Assembly: GCA_039707465.1 (NCBI GenBank)
Contig: CM077646.1
Coordinates: forward strand, 77,834,715-77,898,714
DNA length: 64,000 bases
Origin: Rhabdophis nuchalis
Lineage: Eukaryota; Chordata; Lepidosauria; Squamata; Natricidae
Reading direction: 5' to 3'
A program made the position numbers and the translations under genes. A model generated the notes under the pieces. That model searched no databases. It saw only the letters and a list, made by a program, of their open reading frames with translations, and was not told the origin of the DNA. Numbering within the stretch: position 1 is the first letter of the stretch; each line of letters starts with the position of its first letter. Below, in pieces: positions 47,824 through 59,000 of this stretch.

Positions 47824-48863
47824 GGTATAGGTAGGTAGGTAGAGGGAGAAAGGAAGAAATATAGTAGGTAGGTAGGTAGGTAGGTACATAGGTAGGGGGG
47901 TGGATAGATAGATAGGGAGAAATACAGTAGATAGGTAGGTAGAGGGATAGACAGAGAGGGAGAAATACAGTAGGTAGGCAGGTAGGTGGATAAGTGGATA
48001 GATAGAGAGGGAGAAATACAGTAGGTAGGTAGGTATATAGATAGCGAGAAATACGGTAGGTAGGTAGGTAGAGGGATAGAGGGGGGGAAATACAATAGGT
48101 AGGTAGGTAGATAGATAGAGGGAAAAAGAAAGAAATACAGTAGGTAGGTAAGTAGGTAGAGGGATAGAGAGAGGGAGAAATACAGTAGGTAGATAGGTAG
48201 AGGGATAGAGGGGGGGATACAGTAGGTAGGTAGGTAGATAGAGGGAAAAAGAAAGAAATACAGTAGGTAGGTAGGTAGAGGGATAGACAGAGAGGGAGAA
48301 ATACAGTAGGTAGGCAGGTAGGTGGATAAGTGGATAGATAGAGAGGGAGAAATACAGTAGGTAGGTAGGTGTATAGATAGCGAGAAATACGGTAGGTAGG
48401 TAGGTAGAGGGATAGAGGGGGGGAATACAGTAGGTAGGTAGGTAGGTAGGTAGAGGGAAAAAGAAAGAAATACAGTAGGTAGGTAGGTAGAGGGATAGAG
48501 AGAGGGAGAAATACAGTAGGTAGATAGGTAGAGGGATAGAGGGGGAAATACAGTAGGTAGGTAGGTAGAGGGATAGAGGGGGGGATACAGTAGGTAGGTA
48601 GGTAGATAGAGGGGAAAAGAAAGAAATACAGTAGGTAGGTAGGTAGAGGGATAGACAGAGAGGGAGAAATACAGTAGGTAGGCAGGTAGGTAGATAGGGG
48701 GATAGATAGAGAGGGAGAAATATAGTAGGTAGGTATGTAGGTAGGTAGGTAGGTAGGTAGGTAGGTAGGTAGGTAGAGGGATAGAGAGGGGGAAATACAA
48801 TAGGTAGGTAGATAGGTAGGTAGAGGGAGAAAGAAAGAAATACAGTAGGTAGGTAGGTAGAGG

Positions 48864-48901
<38 letters not shown>

Positions 48902-48915
48902 CAGTAGGTAGGTAG
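47824..48915 (+). repeat. (GGTA)n array with GGGAGAAATACAGTAG spacers
   Basis: Tetranucleotide GGTA/GATA runs are punctuated about every 40-60 bases by a GGGAGAAATACAGTA-type spacer, and longer blocks recur (for example the AGGCAGGTAGGTGGATAAGT blocks at 47975 and 48315). The long Tyr/Leu/Pro ORFs on the minus strand are not proteins. Confidence 0.92.
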
Positions 48916-49028
48916 GTTGGGGTTTATATGGTGGTTGGGTGTATGTGTGCAGGTGTAGATCTACAGACAGATTGGTTGGCCATTTAACCAGACTGGGCCA
49001 CAGCAACGCGTGGCCGGGTATAGCTAGT

Positions 49029-50385
49029 GTTTAATAAAATGACGTACCTATTTGAATGTTGTAAAATGCAAATTAATTTTACGTATTTTATCTCATTTAT
49101 GAATGAATAACTTGTTATAAAACTCAAATGAGAACTACCTTTTCATTTGTGTTCAGATAATTATCTGTTCCATCAGATATGAATATTACATGGCTACTGT
49201 TGAAAAAAATGCATAAAATATGATTGAGGCCTTAGATCCATATATTTAGAAAAAAAGTGACAATTGAATAAATACAACCTTTGTAAAAGATTGGTAGAGT
49301 ATCTATTTTGAACTTGTGCACCTATTTTAGTCAAATATCCATATAACAAAATGTCAGACTCCCATAATCCAAGGTTCATTTTTGACCCTTTAATTTTTAA
49401 ATGCAATAAATTACTGATCAAATCTTGGCTTATTGGCCTATGCTATACAGATATTCTACTGTGAATGGAGATCTGGCAGCAAACAACTTTAATTAATAAA
49501 TATTATTCTTTTATAATCTTCCCCATAAAGAAAGCCATACAACCTTTCAGATTTGCAAACATGGAAACTTAGTTTTGAGGCTTCAGCAAAAGTCAAGTAA
49601 AGTCCCTCTACTTTCGCAGAAAAATAAGTCTTAATTTTAGACATGTTGTGTACAAATTGTACACATGTGCATTGATAATAAAGGTTTGATCTTATTTGAA
49701 TATTTTAGCTCAGTGCTAAACAATCAAATATGGTCCTTTTTTCTGAGTAAAAATTCAGATAATAAAGGTTAAGGTAAAGGTCAGAATTAAATTAGGGATA
49801 CATTATAATTTCATATAGTTTTGATGTGTAGGAACGCATTCTTCAGATGAACATGGCATTTTCATAATATGAAAATATTTGTAATAGTTCTCCAGAACAG
49901 AAGTCAATATTGTAAACCTATTTTTGTCACACTTCAGGGTATGGTTTAGAGTGACTCATACTTTACCTATCTGAATGTTCCTCTCTGCAAAATGTATATT
50001 TGCATAGGAAAATGAATTGTATTTGATTATGCAAATGAAAGGACTGTAGTAACAATTTCCCTAACATAATTTTCTGAATCTATTGTCTGGGTGCAGGGGA
50101 TGTGAGAGAAAAGCATTTACCGTTAAAGAAATAACTTCCTATTCTTATCTCCTGTTTCTCTATAGCAGACAAAAACCTTAATAGTAGTGGAAAATCTGAC
50201 TTTCTGTGATTTACATAATTAGCTTAAGTTAAGAATAAGAGAATATTTAACATCCATTTGAATACAAAGGTGAGCTACATTTCATTTCTCCGTTTAGTTC
50301 TGTGAGCAACTGCAGTGTTTCTAGCTGGTAGGAGAAGTAGCAGGGTATTCTAAAGTTGATGAATGCTTTACAGATAGTCCTATAC
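49029..50385. other. Intergenic AT-rich spacer, nothing recognised
   Basis: Upstream of both IL17RB and CHDH. AT-rich, no conserved frame and no clear transposon ends. Confidence 0.55.
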
Positions 50386-50387
50386 CT

Positions 50388-50818
50388 GTGATGGCGCACC
50401 TTTTCTACACCGTGCTGAAAAGATCACGTGGAAATGTTGCATGGGTGTGCCTGCGCGCTCCTCAGGGCCATGCTCCAGAAAAACCGAACTTCTGGGTTCT
50501 AGTGTGCATGCACGCCCAATGATCAGTTGGCTGGTGCACATGCGCAGGCTGGTTTTCAGCACTACCGCTCACATGAAGGGATCATGCTCCGGAAAAGCTG
50601 AACTTGCGGGTTTTAGCGTGCATGAGCACCTGACAATCAGCTGGCCAGCATGCATGTGCACTGGTTTTTGACACTGCCATGTGCACGAAGGACTGCTGAT
50701 TGTCGCACACACATGCGTGCCAGAAACCCAGAAAACAAACAAGGCAAGGCTGCATGAGTCAGGCGACATGGCTTCGCATGCCATTTTGGGCACATGTGCC
50801 ATAGGTTCAACATCATGG
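50388..50818. repeat. hAT-like repeat, diverged
   Basis: Left end TGTGATGGCGCACCTTTTC and right end GTGCCATAGGTTCAACATCATG match the family at 47484. The interior repeats CATGCTCC...GAAAAGCTGAACTT blocks and ATGCGCA palindromes. Confidence 0.6.
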
Positions 50819-50824
50819 TCCTAG

Positions 50825-50912
50825 ACCAGGGGTCTGCAAAGTCGGCTCTTTTAAGACTGGTGGACTTCAACTCCCAGAATTCCCCAGCCAGCTATGCTGA
50901 CCCCTGTCCTAG
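50825..50912. repeat. Palindromic MITE fragment
   Basis: ACCAGGGGTCTGCAAAGTCG, then TGGACTTCAACTCCCAGAAT and AGCTATGCTGACCCCTG. Half of the 8698-type palindrome. Confidence 0.6.
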
Positions 50913-50979
50913 ACTAATGACTGTATTTGACCCTGGAATTAGCCATAAGTCATTGAACTCATTCATTGAGGCATTATCT

Positions 50980-51205
50980 CAGTGGTAGTCAACTTGGTCA
51001 TTACCACCCACTAGTGGGCGTTCCAGCTCTCATGGTGGGCGGTAGGGGTTTTGTCTGATACTGAAGCACTTTCCTTTTTTAAATTTAATTGACTTCCCTA
51101 CTTTATAAATCACCATTATTGTGGAACCGGTGGGAGGTTAGAAAATTTTACTACTAACAGAAATACAAAAGTGGGCGATAAGTATAAAAAGGTTGGCTAC
51201 CCCTG
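50980..51205. mobile_element. hAT MITE with exact 8-bp duplication
   Basis: Ends CAGTGGTAGTCAACTTGGTC and AAAGGTTGGCTACCCCTG; duplication CATTATCT at 50972-50979 and 51206-51213. Confidence 0.87.
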
Positions 51206-51374
51206 CATTATCTGATGAGAGACCATTTTCTGTAGCTCTTCTTAAGCAAACTGATTTTCCCCAATGAATGTTTCTACAAGAAACTGAAAGTAAATACTGG
51301 AAACTGGCAACAAATATGTTGCAAATCATGGTTACATGACTGCAAGGTGCTATTAACAGCTGTAAAGGTGAGCC

Positions 51375-52440
51375 AGTTGCCTAGTGCCCAACGATGCCGT
51401 TGAAGTGATGTCCCGATGTTTGGAAGCCGTGCAAAGCTGGATGGGAAGGAACAGACTCAGACTCAACCCATCCAAGACCGAGTGGCTGTGGTTTCCGGCG
51501 CCCCGGTACAACCAGTTGATCCCATCACTGGCCATAGGGGGTGAACTTCTAGCCCCCGTGGATTGGGCACGCAACTTAGGACTCCTCCTAGATACTCGGC
51601 TGTCTATGGAAGATCATGTGACGGCCGTGGCCAAGGGGGCATTCTGCCAGGTTCACCAGTTGGGGCCCCTATTGGACCGGGACGCCCTTCGCACAGTCAC
51701 TCATGCGCTCGTGACTTCCCGACTAGACTACTGTAATGCTCTCTACATGGGGCTCCCCTTGAGGTGCACCCGACGACTACAGCTAGTCCAGAATACGGCC
51801 GCGCAGGCAATTATGGGTACCTCCAGGTACTCCCACTAACACCGCTCCTGTGCGAGCTGCACTGGCTACCTGTGGCCTTTCGGTTGCGCTTCAAGGTGTT
51901 GATTACCATCTTTAAAGCGCTCCATGGCACGGGTCCTAGCTATCTGCGTGATCGTATCCTAACCCACACATCCCTTCGACCGATTCGCTCACACAGAGAG
52001 GGACTTCTCCAGGTGCCGTCCTCCTGGCAATGCCAACAGGTGGCTCCCAGGGGAAGGTCCTTCTCTGTGGCGGGCCCAACCCTCTGGAATGACCTACCCC
52101 CCGAGCTTAGATCTACTACGGACCTCCGCTCCTTCCGTCAACAATTAAAGACCCGTCTTTTCCAGCAGGCCGGCCTGGCCTAACCTAATCTACCGTACCA
52201 GCCTAGTTGTAGTAAATATTACCTAATCGGGTTTTTACATTATAAATTTAAATGAGATATTTTAACACAGGGTAAAACATTTAATTTAGTTTTATTATTT
52301 ATAATTGTTATATATGTATCCATTTGTGTAGTTAAATGAGGGAGGGGAACTTTGAAGTAGGGAAAGGGTCAGTGTCCTTCCACACCAGGATAGAGAAGTA
52401 GGAGATATAACTTGTCAAAAATAGTTTTAAAGATAGAGGT
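51375..52440 (+). mobile_element. LINE reverse transcriptase 3' end (CR1/L2 group)
   Basis: Frame 51384-51839 has AVQSWMGRNRLRLNPSKTEW, LGLLLDTRLSM, TSRLDYCNALYMGLP and RRLQLVQNTAAQAIMG. After a frame break near 51835, frame 51764-52183 continues with LLCELHWLPVAFRLRFKVLI, FKALHGTGPSYLRD and GPTLWNDLPPELR. These are the thumb and C-terminal blocks of non-LTR reverse transcriptases. The 5' part is missing. The class within the CR1/L2 group is not certain. Confidence 0.85.
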
Positions 52441-52765
52441 AAAGGTTCCCCTCGCATATAAGTACTAGTCGTTCCTGACTTTAGGGGGCAGTGCTCATCT
52501 CCATTTCAAAGCCCAAGAACCAATGCTGTCCGAAGACATCTCCGTAGTCATGTGGCCAGCATGACTAAACGCCAAAGGCACACGGAATTCTGTTACCTTC
52601 CCACCAAAGGTGATCCCTATTTTTTTACTTGCATTTTTATGTGCTTTCGAACTGCTAGGTTGGCAGAAGCTGGAACAAGTAATGGGAGCTCACTCCCTTA
52701 CACGGCACTAGGTATTCGAACCATTGACCTTTCTGATCAACAAGTTCAGTGTCGATCATTTTTAT
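52436..52765 (-). repeat. tRNA-derived SINE, reverse
   Basis: Plus strand starts AAGGTTCCCCTCGCATATAA and ends near GGTATTCGAACCATTGACCT. The complement carries a B-box-like GGTTCGAATACC, so the tRNA head is on the right. Landmark GTCATGTGGCCAGCATGACT is typical of a reptile SINE. Confidence 0.7.
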
Positions 52766-53009
52766 GAGCCCCTCATAAAAATAGTTTTAGAAGTTGTTTA
52801 AAAATAAGTCAAGACCCAAAGAATCAAGTCTGGAATTACTAAATTTAATTTATTGAACTGGTTACTTTTGTAAGAGAGAATGGAGAGGGGAAGTTGAAAA
52901 ACATGAAAGAAATCTTTGCTTGCACCTGGGAAATCTTTCATTTTGATGCAGGTGAGGAATGAAATGGAGGGAAAAAGGCGTTTGTTCAAGTCACTCCTCA
53001 CTGTCAGAC

Positions 53010-53660
53010 TCGGAGGCCACACTGTCGCGTGCCAGCGGGGAGGACTGGCCCGCCCAGTACTACAACGGGGAGGACTGGCCCGCCCAGTACTACAACGGGG
53101 AGGACTGGCCCGCCCAGTAATATCATCCCGCACCTTTCTCAGCGCACTCCTTCCAGGAATTAAAAGGGGGAGGAGAGGAACGAGACGCCTCTATGTCTCT
53201 AATTTGGAGGGTCCCTGGCAGTCCAACCCCTGCAGGAGCCCGCCTCCTTAGTGCCTGCCCAGTTGCTCTTTGGACTGGGCAGACGCCCGTCAGCGGAGCC
53301 GAAAGTCAACGCTCGAAAGTTAACGCTCGAAAGTTTCCGCGCCTCCTCACGGGCCGCACGAGGAACCCGATCCGTGGGAGCCTTGCGACGAATGAAGCGA
53401 AGCTCCAGGACCCCCGGCAGACGAAGCGGCGCGCGCCAAGCTTAGCCCCAGTGAGTGGGTGAAGCAGCACGTGGCCGGGTCGGAGCTGCGTTGGCAGAGG
53501 ACTTTGCTCCTAGGCGGCAGAGTTGGAGGGGCGGGGCGGGGCGGGGCGGGGCGGGAGGAGAGAGAGAGAGAGAACGCTCGGCATGGCGGAGTGGGTTGGG
53601 TTGCCAGGGAAACGCGATCTCTGTTGCCCCCCACCCCCACGCCAGTTTCAAAACTCCTGG
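53010..53660 (+). promoter_or_regulatory. CHDH: CpG-rich block, likely CHDH promoter
   Basis: GC and CpG are far above the surroundings. It includes GGGGCGGGGCGGGGCGGGG at about 53528-53553 (tandem GC boxes). It lies 1.7-2.3 kb before the first coding CHDH exon, which begins after an acceptor, so a noncoding first exon here is plausible. No TATA box. Inference from composition and position. Confidence 0.5.
53037..53119 (+). repeat. 30-bp tandem repeat, nearly three copies
   Basis: The unit GGGGAGGACTGGCCCGCCCA plus GTACTACAAC repeats with period 30 at 53041, 53071 and 53101 without mismatch in the core. Confidence 0.93.
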
Positions 53661-55275
53661 GGCAGTGAGGCGAGTTGGAGCTCTGTGCAGAATTCAGCCG
53701 GCCTTAAAAAGAAGCTGCTCGTCTCTTGGGCAACGATTACAAATCCCCCCCCACCCCCCTTCACTGATTGAGGGAAAATTCTCAGGAAAAGGAAAGGCCA
53801 GCATTCTTAACCCGTGGAACCGATGCTGGGAGCTCTTGCGCTAGGCGAAGGAGGGTGGGTTTGCCGTGGCAGGTATCCCCAAACCGCCGTAACTTTAACC
53901 TTAAAACTGTCTTTCTGTTGAACTCACCTCATTTCTAAGAGGTCTGTAAAGGGGAGCATGGATAAGCGCTCCAGGGTGCGTACCGTCCCTGTCCTACTGT
54001 CCCCCACTTATTCGCATCCATTTACTGGGTTCATATTTATGTTTATACTTATACTTTGTCTTTTACACGCTTGACAAACTAAATGAATACATTTTGATTT
54101 CTGTGAAATCAAAAGCTTTAGTCTAAGAAAGAATCCAAAGCGCTTCTATGAGAATCTTTCTAATTTTCACGCCACCCTCGCTCCTTCCCCTTCATTTGGG
54201 GAAAACCAATTACAATTGGAAGTATTGTTCTGCATAAACTTTATCTGATCTACATTTCAGAGTTAGCCTGTAGGTTGTTTAAACCTCCCATCTCTTCCAA
54301 TGGAACAGTAAGCAGGACTTGAAACTTGCATCATAGGTGTTTAAAACTTAAATACTTAGAGGAGAGTGTAGTCTCTGAAGCAGTGTAGTCTCTGAAGCAG
54401 TGTACTGTACTGTGCTGTATGTTGGAGAAGGTCTGGTGACGCAAATTCAAATTTCCCCTTGATCAGAGAGATCAGTCTCACACTATTAATTAATCTCATC
54501 GATTGGCAAGAAGATAAAATGAAGTGATACACCATGTCTACTGCCTTGGAGCTTAGTGCAGTAAATAAAAACAAATAGTAGCCTTAAGGAGGAAACCTAC
54601 ACAAAACCTACTGCTTTGCCTAGCCTGAGGACTAGGACCATTGTGTGGAGTGACCTTTCTCCACAGTCCTCATGGACATTTGAACCCATATTGGATTTAA
54701 TGCATGTTTCTGAATACATACCAGGAGGCCCAGAGAGTAGGAGAGGAAAGTGGGATGGTTTGAAAGTGGATGGGGGGAAAAACAATACCTAAGTCAAACT
54801 TAGTTTTGGCTTTTTGAAAGAATTCATACCAACCTACCTTGGATATTTCTATTCCCCTGATGCCCCACAGTTCTCCAGAAAGTCCATTAAAAAGAGAAAT
54901 ACAACGAGTGAATAAGAAGTAATGTTGAAAGTGGTTTGGCTTTTGAGAAATGCAAAGTAACAGCTGAGTTTTGTCACAATTGGATGAAATGTGTGCGAGG
55001 AACTATAAAGTATTTTGCTTAGCAATCCATAAAGTGAAGATGTTTTGCAATGGCAAAATTTTCAAAGATGTACACTAACTTAACATTCATTAAAAGAAAT
55101 TCAAATGTTGTCTTTTATCCTGCTTCTCCCAAAATTTCAATTTTGGTGCTTAAAAATGTATGATTTAAGCCATTTTAAATGATACAGTGACTTAAATATA
55201 GTTTATATTGTACATTACTATATATTCTTTTGTGTTATATTTCATTTTATTAAGATCACTTTTTCCCTTTTTAGG
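53661..55275. other. Region before first coding CHDH exon, no gene seen
   Basis: Becomes AT-rich away from the CpG block. No coding frame or transposon ends recognised. Confidence 0.5.
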
Positions 55276-55325
55276 TCAGAATATTTGGACCCAAATTGAC
55301 TACATCTGAAATAACATAGGAAACA

Positions 55326-56070
55326 ATGGCTTTCTTAATCAAAGGTGCTCAAAAACATGGCTTTATTTGTCAAGCCCACAAAGAATTATTCAAAAGATGT
55401 ATATTGAAGAGTTCAAAAGCTTTCAATGAACAAAAGATGAGATCTTCACAAGCATCCTCTCCAGTTAATTCTAAAGATGTGGACTCTGTCAATTATATAA
55501 TAGTCGGAGCTGGATCTGCAGGATGTGTTTTAGCCAACCGATTGACTGAAGATCCTTCCAACACTGTAAAGCTCCTTGAAGCAGGTCCAAAAGATACTGT
55601 TTTAGGTAGCAAACAATTATTGTGGAAGATCCATATGCCTGCTGCTTTAACTTACAATCTCTGTGATGAGAAATATAACTGGTACTACCATACAACACCC
55701 CAAAAATGCATGGATAATCGGATCCTGTATTGGCCCAGAGGACGAGTCTGGGGTGGGTCCTCATCCCTCAATGCCATGGTGTACATTCGGGGCCATGCAG
55801 AAGATTATAACAGGTGGAGTAAAGAAGGGGCTGTTGGATGGAACTATGAGTTCTGTTTGCCGTATTTTAAGAAAGCACAAACACATGAGTTGGGGGCTGA
55901 CCTTTATCGAGGAGGAGATGGCCCACTTCATGTGTCAAGGGGAAAAACGAAAAACCCTCTTCATTGTGCATTCCTGGATGCAGCTCAGCAAGCTGGGTAC
56001 CCTTTCACAGACGATATGAATGGTTTTCAACAAGAAGGTTTTGGCTGGATGGATATGACAATATATAAAG
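55326..56070 (+). CDS. CHDH: CHDH first coding exon
   Basis: Preceded by TTTCCCTTTTTAG at 55263-55275, so transcribed UTR starts at 55276. It encodes the presequence, the FAD-binding fold and the first GMC signature, ending [10 protein letters not shown] plus G before GTTAGC. Confidence 0.95.
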
Positions 56071-59000
56071 GTTAGCTTTGATGTGTTCAGTTTGGAAGCC
56101 ATGTTGTGTAGTAGTCATGAACACCAGTTTTCGTAAACTCTTATAATGATTTGGAAACTTTTTCATAATGAAAAAAAGCCCATAATGGCTGGTGTATTCC
56201 TTTAAGTGCCTAATAGCATGCATTGAGAAAGAATTTGGACCAGAGGTGTGAAACTTTGGGGGAGAGACAAGGGCTACTCCTGGTATTTACGTGAAATATT
56301 GAGGGCTATATATCAAACCTAAATTTCCTTTAATTTTTGAAATTTAAATTACATTAGGTAATTAAACTAATACTCCCAATATATTTAATAATCCAGTGGT
56401 GGTTTCCTACCTGTTTGGACCGATTCGGCCAAACAGGTAGTGGAATGGTGGCCTGGGTCTCTGGAACTGGCAGCAACCCAGGCCTGCCAAACCCACGAAC
56501 TGGTTCTCTGGATGGTGCCCTAGGCACCGCCATCTTGTTTTTTGCTTCTGCGCATGTGCAGAATATATTGCACTGCGCATGCATGCAAAGCATGCGCAAA
56601 CAGCGCGACCACGAGTGAACTGGCAGTAGTAACTACCAGAACCCACCCCTGCAGTAATCCTCAATTTAATCCTCAGGTAACCATTTGCCAAGCACCCAAG
56701 TAACTGCAGGGATGCTGAAACGGTTGTGTGAAGACTGGTTGCAAATCAATTTTTTTCAGTGCTATTGTAACTTTGACCAATAAACAAGTTTTGTGAATCG
56801 AGGACTACCAGTATTAAGATTTTGTAAATAATTATATTTAATCTTATTGCCATAAATTAGCATAAACTGGAATATTCTTCAAAATTACACAAGTAGAAAA
56901 ATGAGAAAATTTATAAATATAAATTTTTCAGTGTGAAACGTCAACACAGAGACTGATATATTTATTCTTGGGCTGAGGGTTGATAACATCAGCCACAGTT
57001 CTTCCTCAGCATAGATTCTTTTGGACTATTAAAGCAGTAGGCAACATGACAGAGGTGATATTGTGATGCAAGCTTGTCCCCTTGTAAACATATATGTGAC
57101 ATGGCCACACAGGAGTACTGTGTGCATCCTAAAGCTGTTTTCTCCATTTTGCCTGTTTTGATACTTTCCGCAGAAGCTGCTTTATTCAAGTTAACCCTTC
57201 ATTTCAAAGCACAACTGTGAATAAAATAAATTAATTACAGCATAAACCTTATACCAAGTAACAATTGATTTTAAATTTCATTATGGAAGAACTGACATTG
57301 CATGATATATCATAAAATTAATGTTTGTTATGAGTATCTCTTCTGCCTTGTAAAATTCTCTGGACAAAAATCAAAGTTGAAATATTCCTCCTGCCAGTAT
57401 AGTGCCTATACATATACCTAACAAAATTCCCACGAGAAAATGCTTAATCTTTAAAAATCAATATGAGCATGGGATTAAACAAATTTATTTATGTTTTCAG
57501 TTTAAATAGTTTTTATTTTTTATTATTGTAAGCTGTCCAGAATTACTCTGAGGTAAGATGGGTGACCTATAAATTTTATAAATAAATAAACTATAAACTC
57601 ATAGCCAGTATTAACTTCATTCATTTGTTGGTTCACTGGAAATATTTATTTTGGCTGAGAGCTCACTTTCTTTCCACATTAAATACACAGTAGAGCAACA
57701 ACTGAATGATAGCACATTAACCATCTGGTTTTCGTTTAACCTATTTTATTTTTAAAGATTGTGTGGAAAGGTAGAGACTCCTTTTGCCAAGGCAAGAGGT
57801 TTGACATGCAAATCCAGAACTGCAACTTAAAACTGTTTCTGCTTGATCCTTAGATACAGTAATCCCTCGTTTTTCGCGGCTTCATGTTTCGCGGCTTCAG
57901 TGCTTCGCGGGTTTTTCAAAAATACAAAATAGAAAAAAAATGCATCGGTAGGAGGCAAGCGCCCCCTAGTGCTTGCTTTAAACGATGTCCACCAACTCAA
58001 GTTTCCGGTGCGAATCCTACTTCGCGGTTTTTCAGTTTTCGCGGAAGGTTCCGGTCCCCATTAACCACAAAAAATGAGGGATCACTGTAATTATAATTGC
58101 CCACAATGGCAGCTGTTACAATTGAAATAAATGCCTGGATTAAACCCAGAATATAGCAACAATGTAGATTTAGGGCCAACATTGCATGCCATACTTAAAG
58201 ATTTTGACATCCATTGTTTATGGGAAAAGTTAAGTAAAATTATAACAGTCTGTCACACCTGCTGCATTTGGCTCCATTTGTTGAGATTGGTATAGTTTTA
58301 TTAGAAATCAAGTGCACTGCAGGAGTGCATAGCCAGAATTGTGAGAATAGTACACCAAAATCCCTAAGTTTCACTTTTCCCTACCGTAGCTGCATGCAGT
58401 CACTGCTCCACCGCCCAATGACCAATCAGGTTCATGCAAGATGTTTGGAGACATGGTTTTGCATGCTGCCTGCATCTCACGGATGGGGTTTCACTTGTTT
58501 GCGCAGCCTAGTAGCTGGCATGTTGTGGACTTGTGCTGGTTCAAGGATCGGGGGTTGGGGACCCCTGGTGTATGTGGTATCACGATAAGATCCCTCTCAC
58601 TGAAAAATCTAGTTGTCATTTTTTTTTTGTGGAGGGAGGGCTCACAGTTCAATATGCAGTGGTATTTTGGTACGTAACTGCTGGGAAACTCATCGAATTT
58701 AGTACTCAATACATTTTGTCCTGGTACTCATTGTTTGTTTGGAACTAAATGCACAAGCTAGAACTTGTCAATGTCAGCTTCCTTGTGGTTCACTACAATA
58801 TTCTTTATGGGGAAAAAGTTTTTGATACACATTGTTTTTGCTATTCATCGCATCTCCTGGAACCAATTAAGAATGGTACCACTGTATTTCATTTGAGAAA
58901 TCGTTAAGATTTGGGACCTTGCTTATTTTATAGATTATGAGACTGTCTGAATCAGGAGTGGCCCTTTTCTCCACTTTCCAAACCTGCCTGTCAGGCATGT

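Larger units (their letters stand above)
45939..49027 (+). mobile_element. Helitron, larger relative of the 3281-5018 copy
   Basis: Starts TCTATATAAATAAAAATG and ends CTAG at 49024-49027, between host A (45938) and T (49028). A terminal hairpin GGCCAC...GTGGCC (48996-49001 with 49010-49015) lies 8 bases before CTAG. It contains the same 5' end, internal segment and 3' end as the other copy. It also holds three CR1 tails, a hAT MITE and a 1.1-kb (GGTA)n-type tract. No Rep/helicase. It lies between IL17RB and CHDH. Confidence 0.87.

Noticed and set aside
47631..49006. 389- and 395-codon ORFs on the minus strand
   Set aside because: Same tetranucleotide repeat in two frames; not a protein gene.
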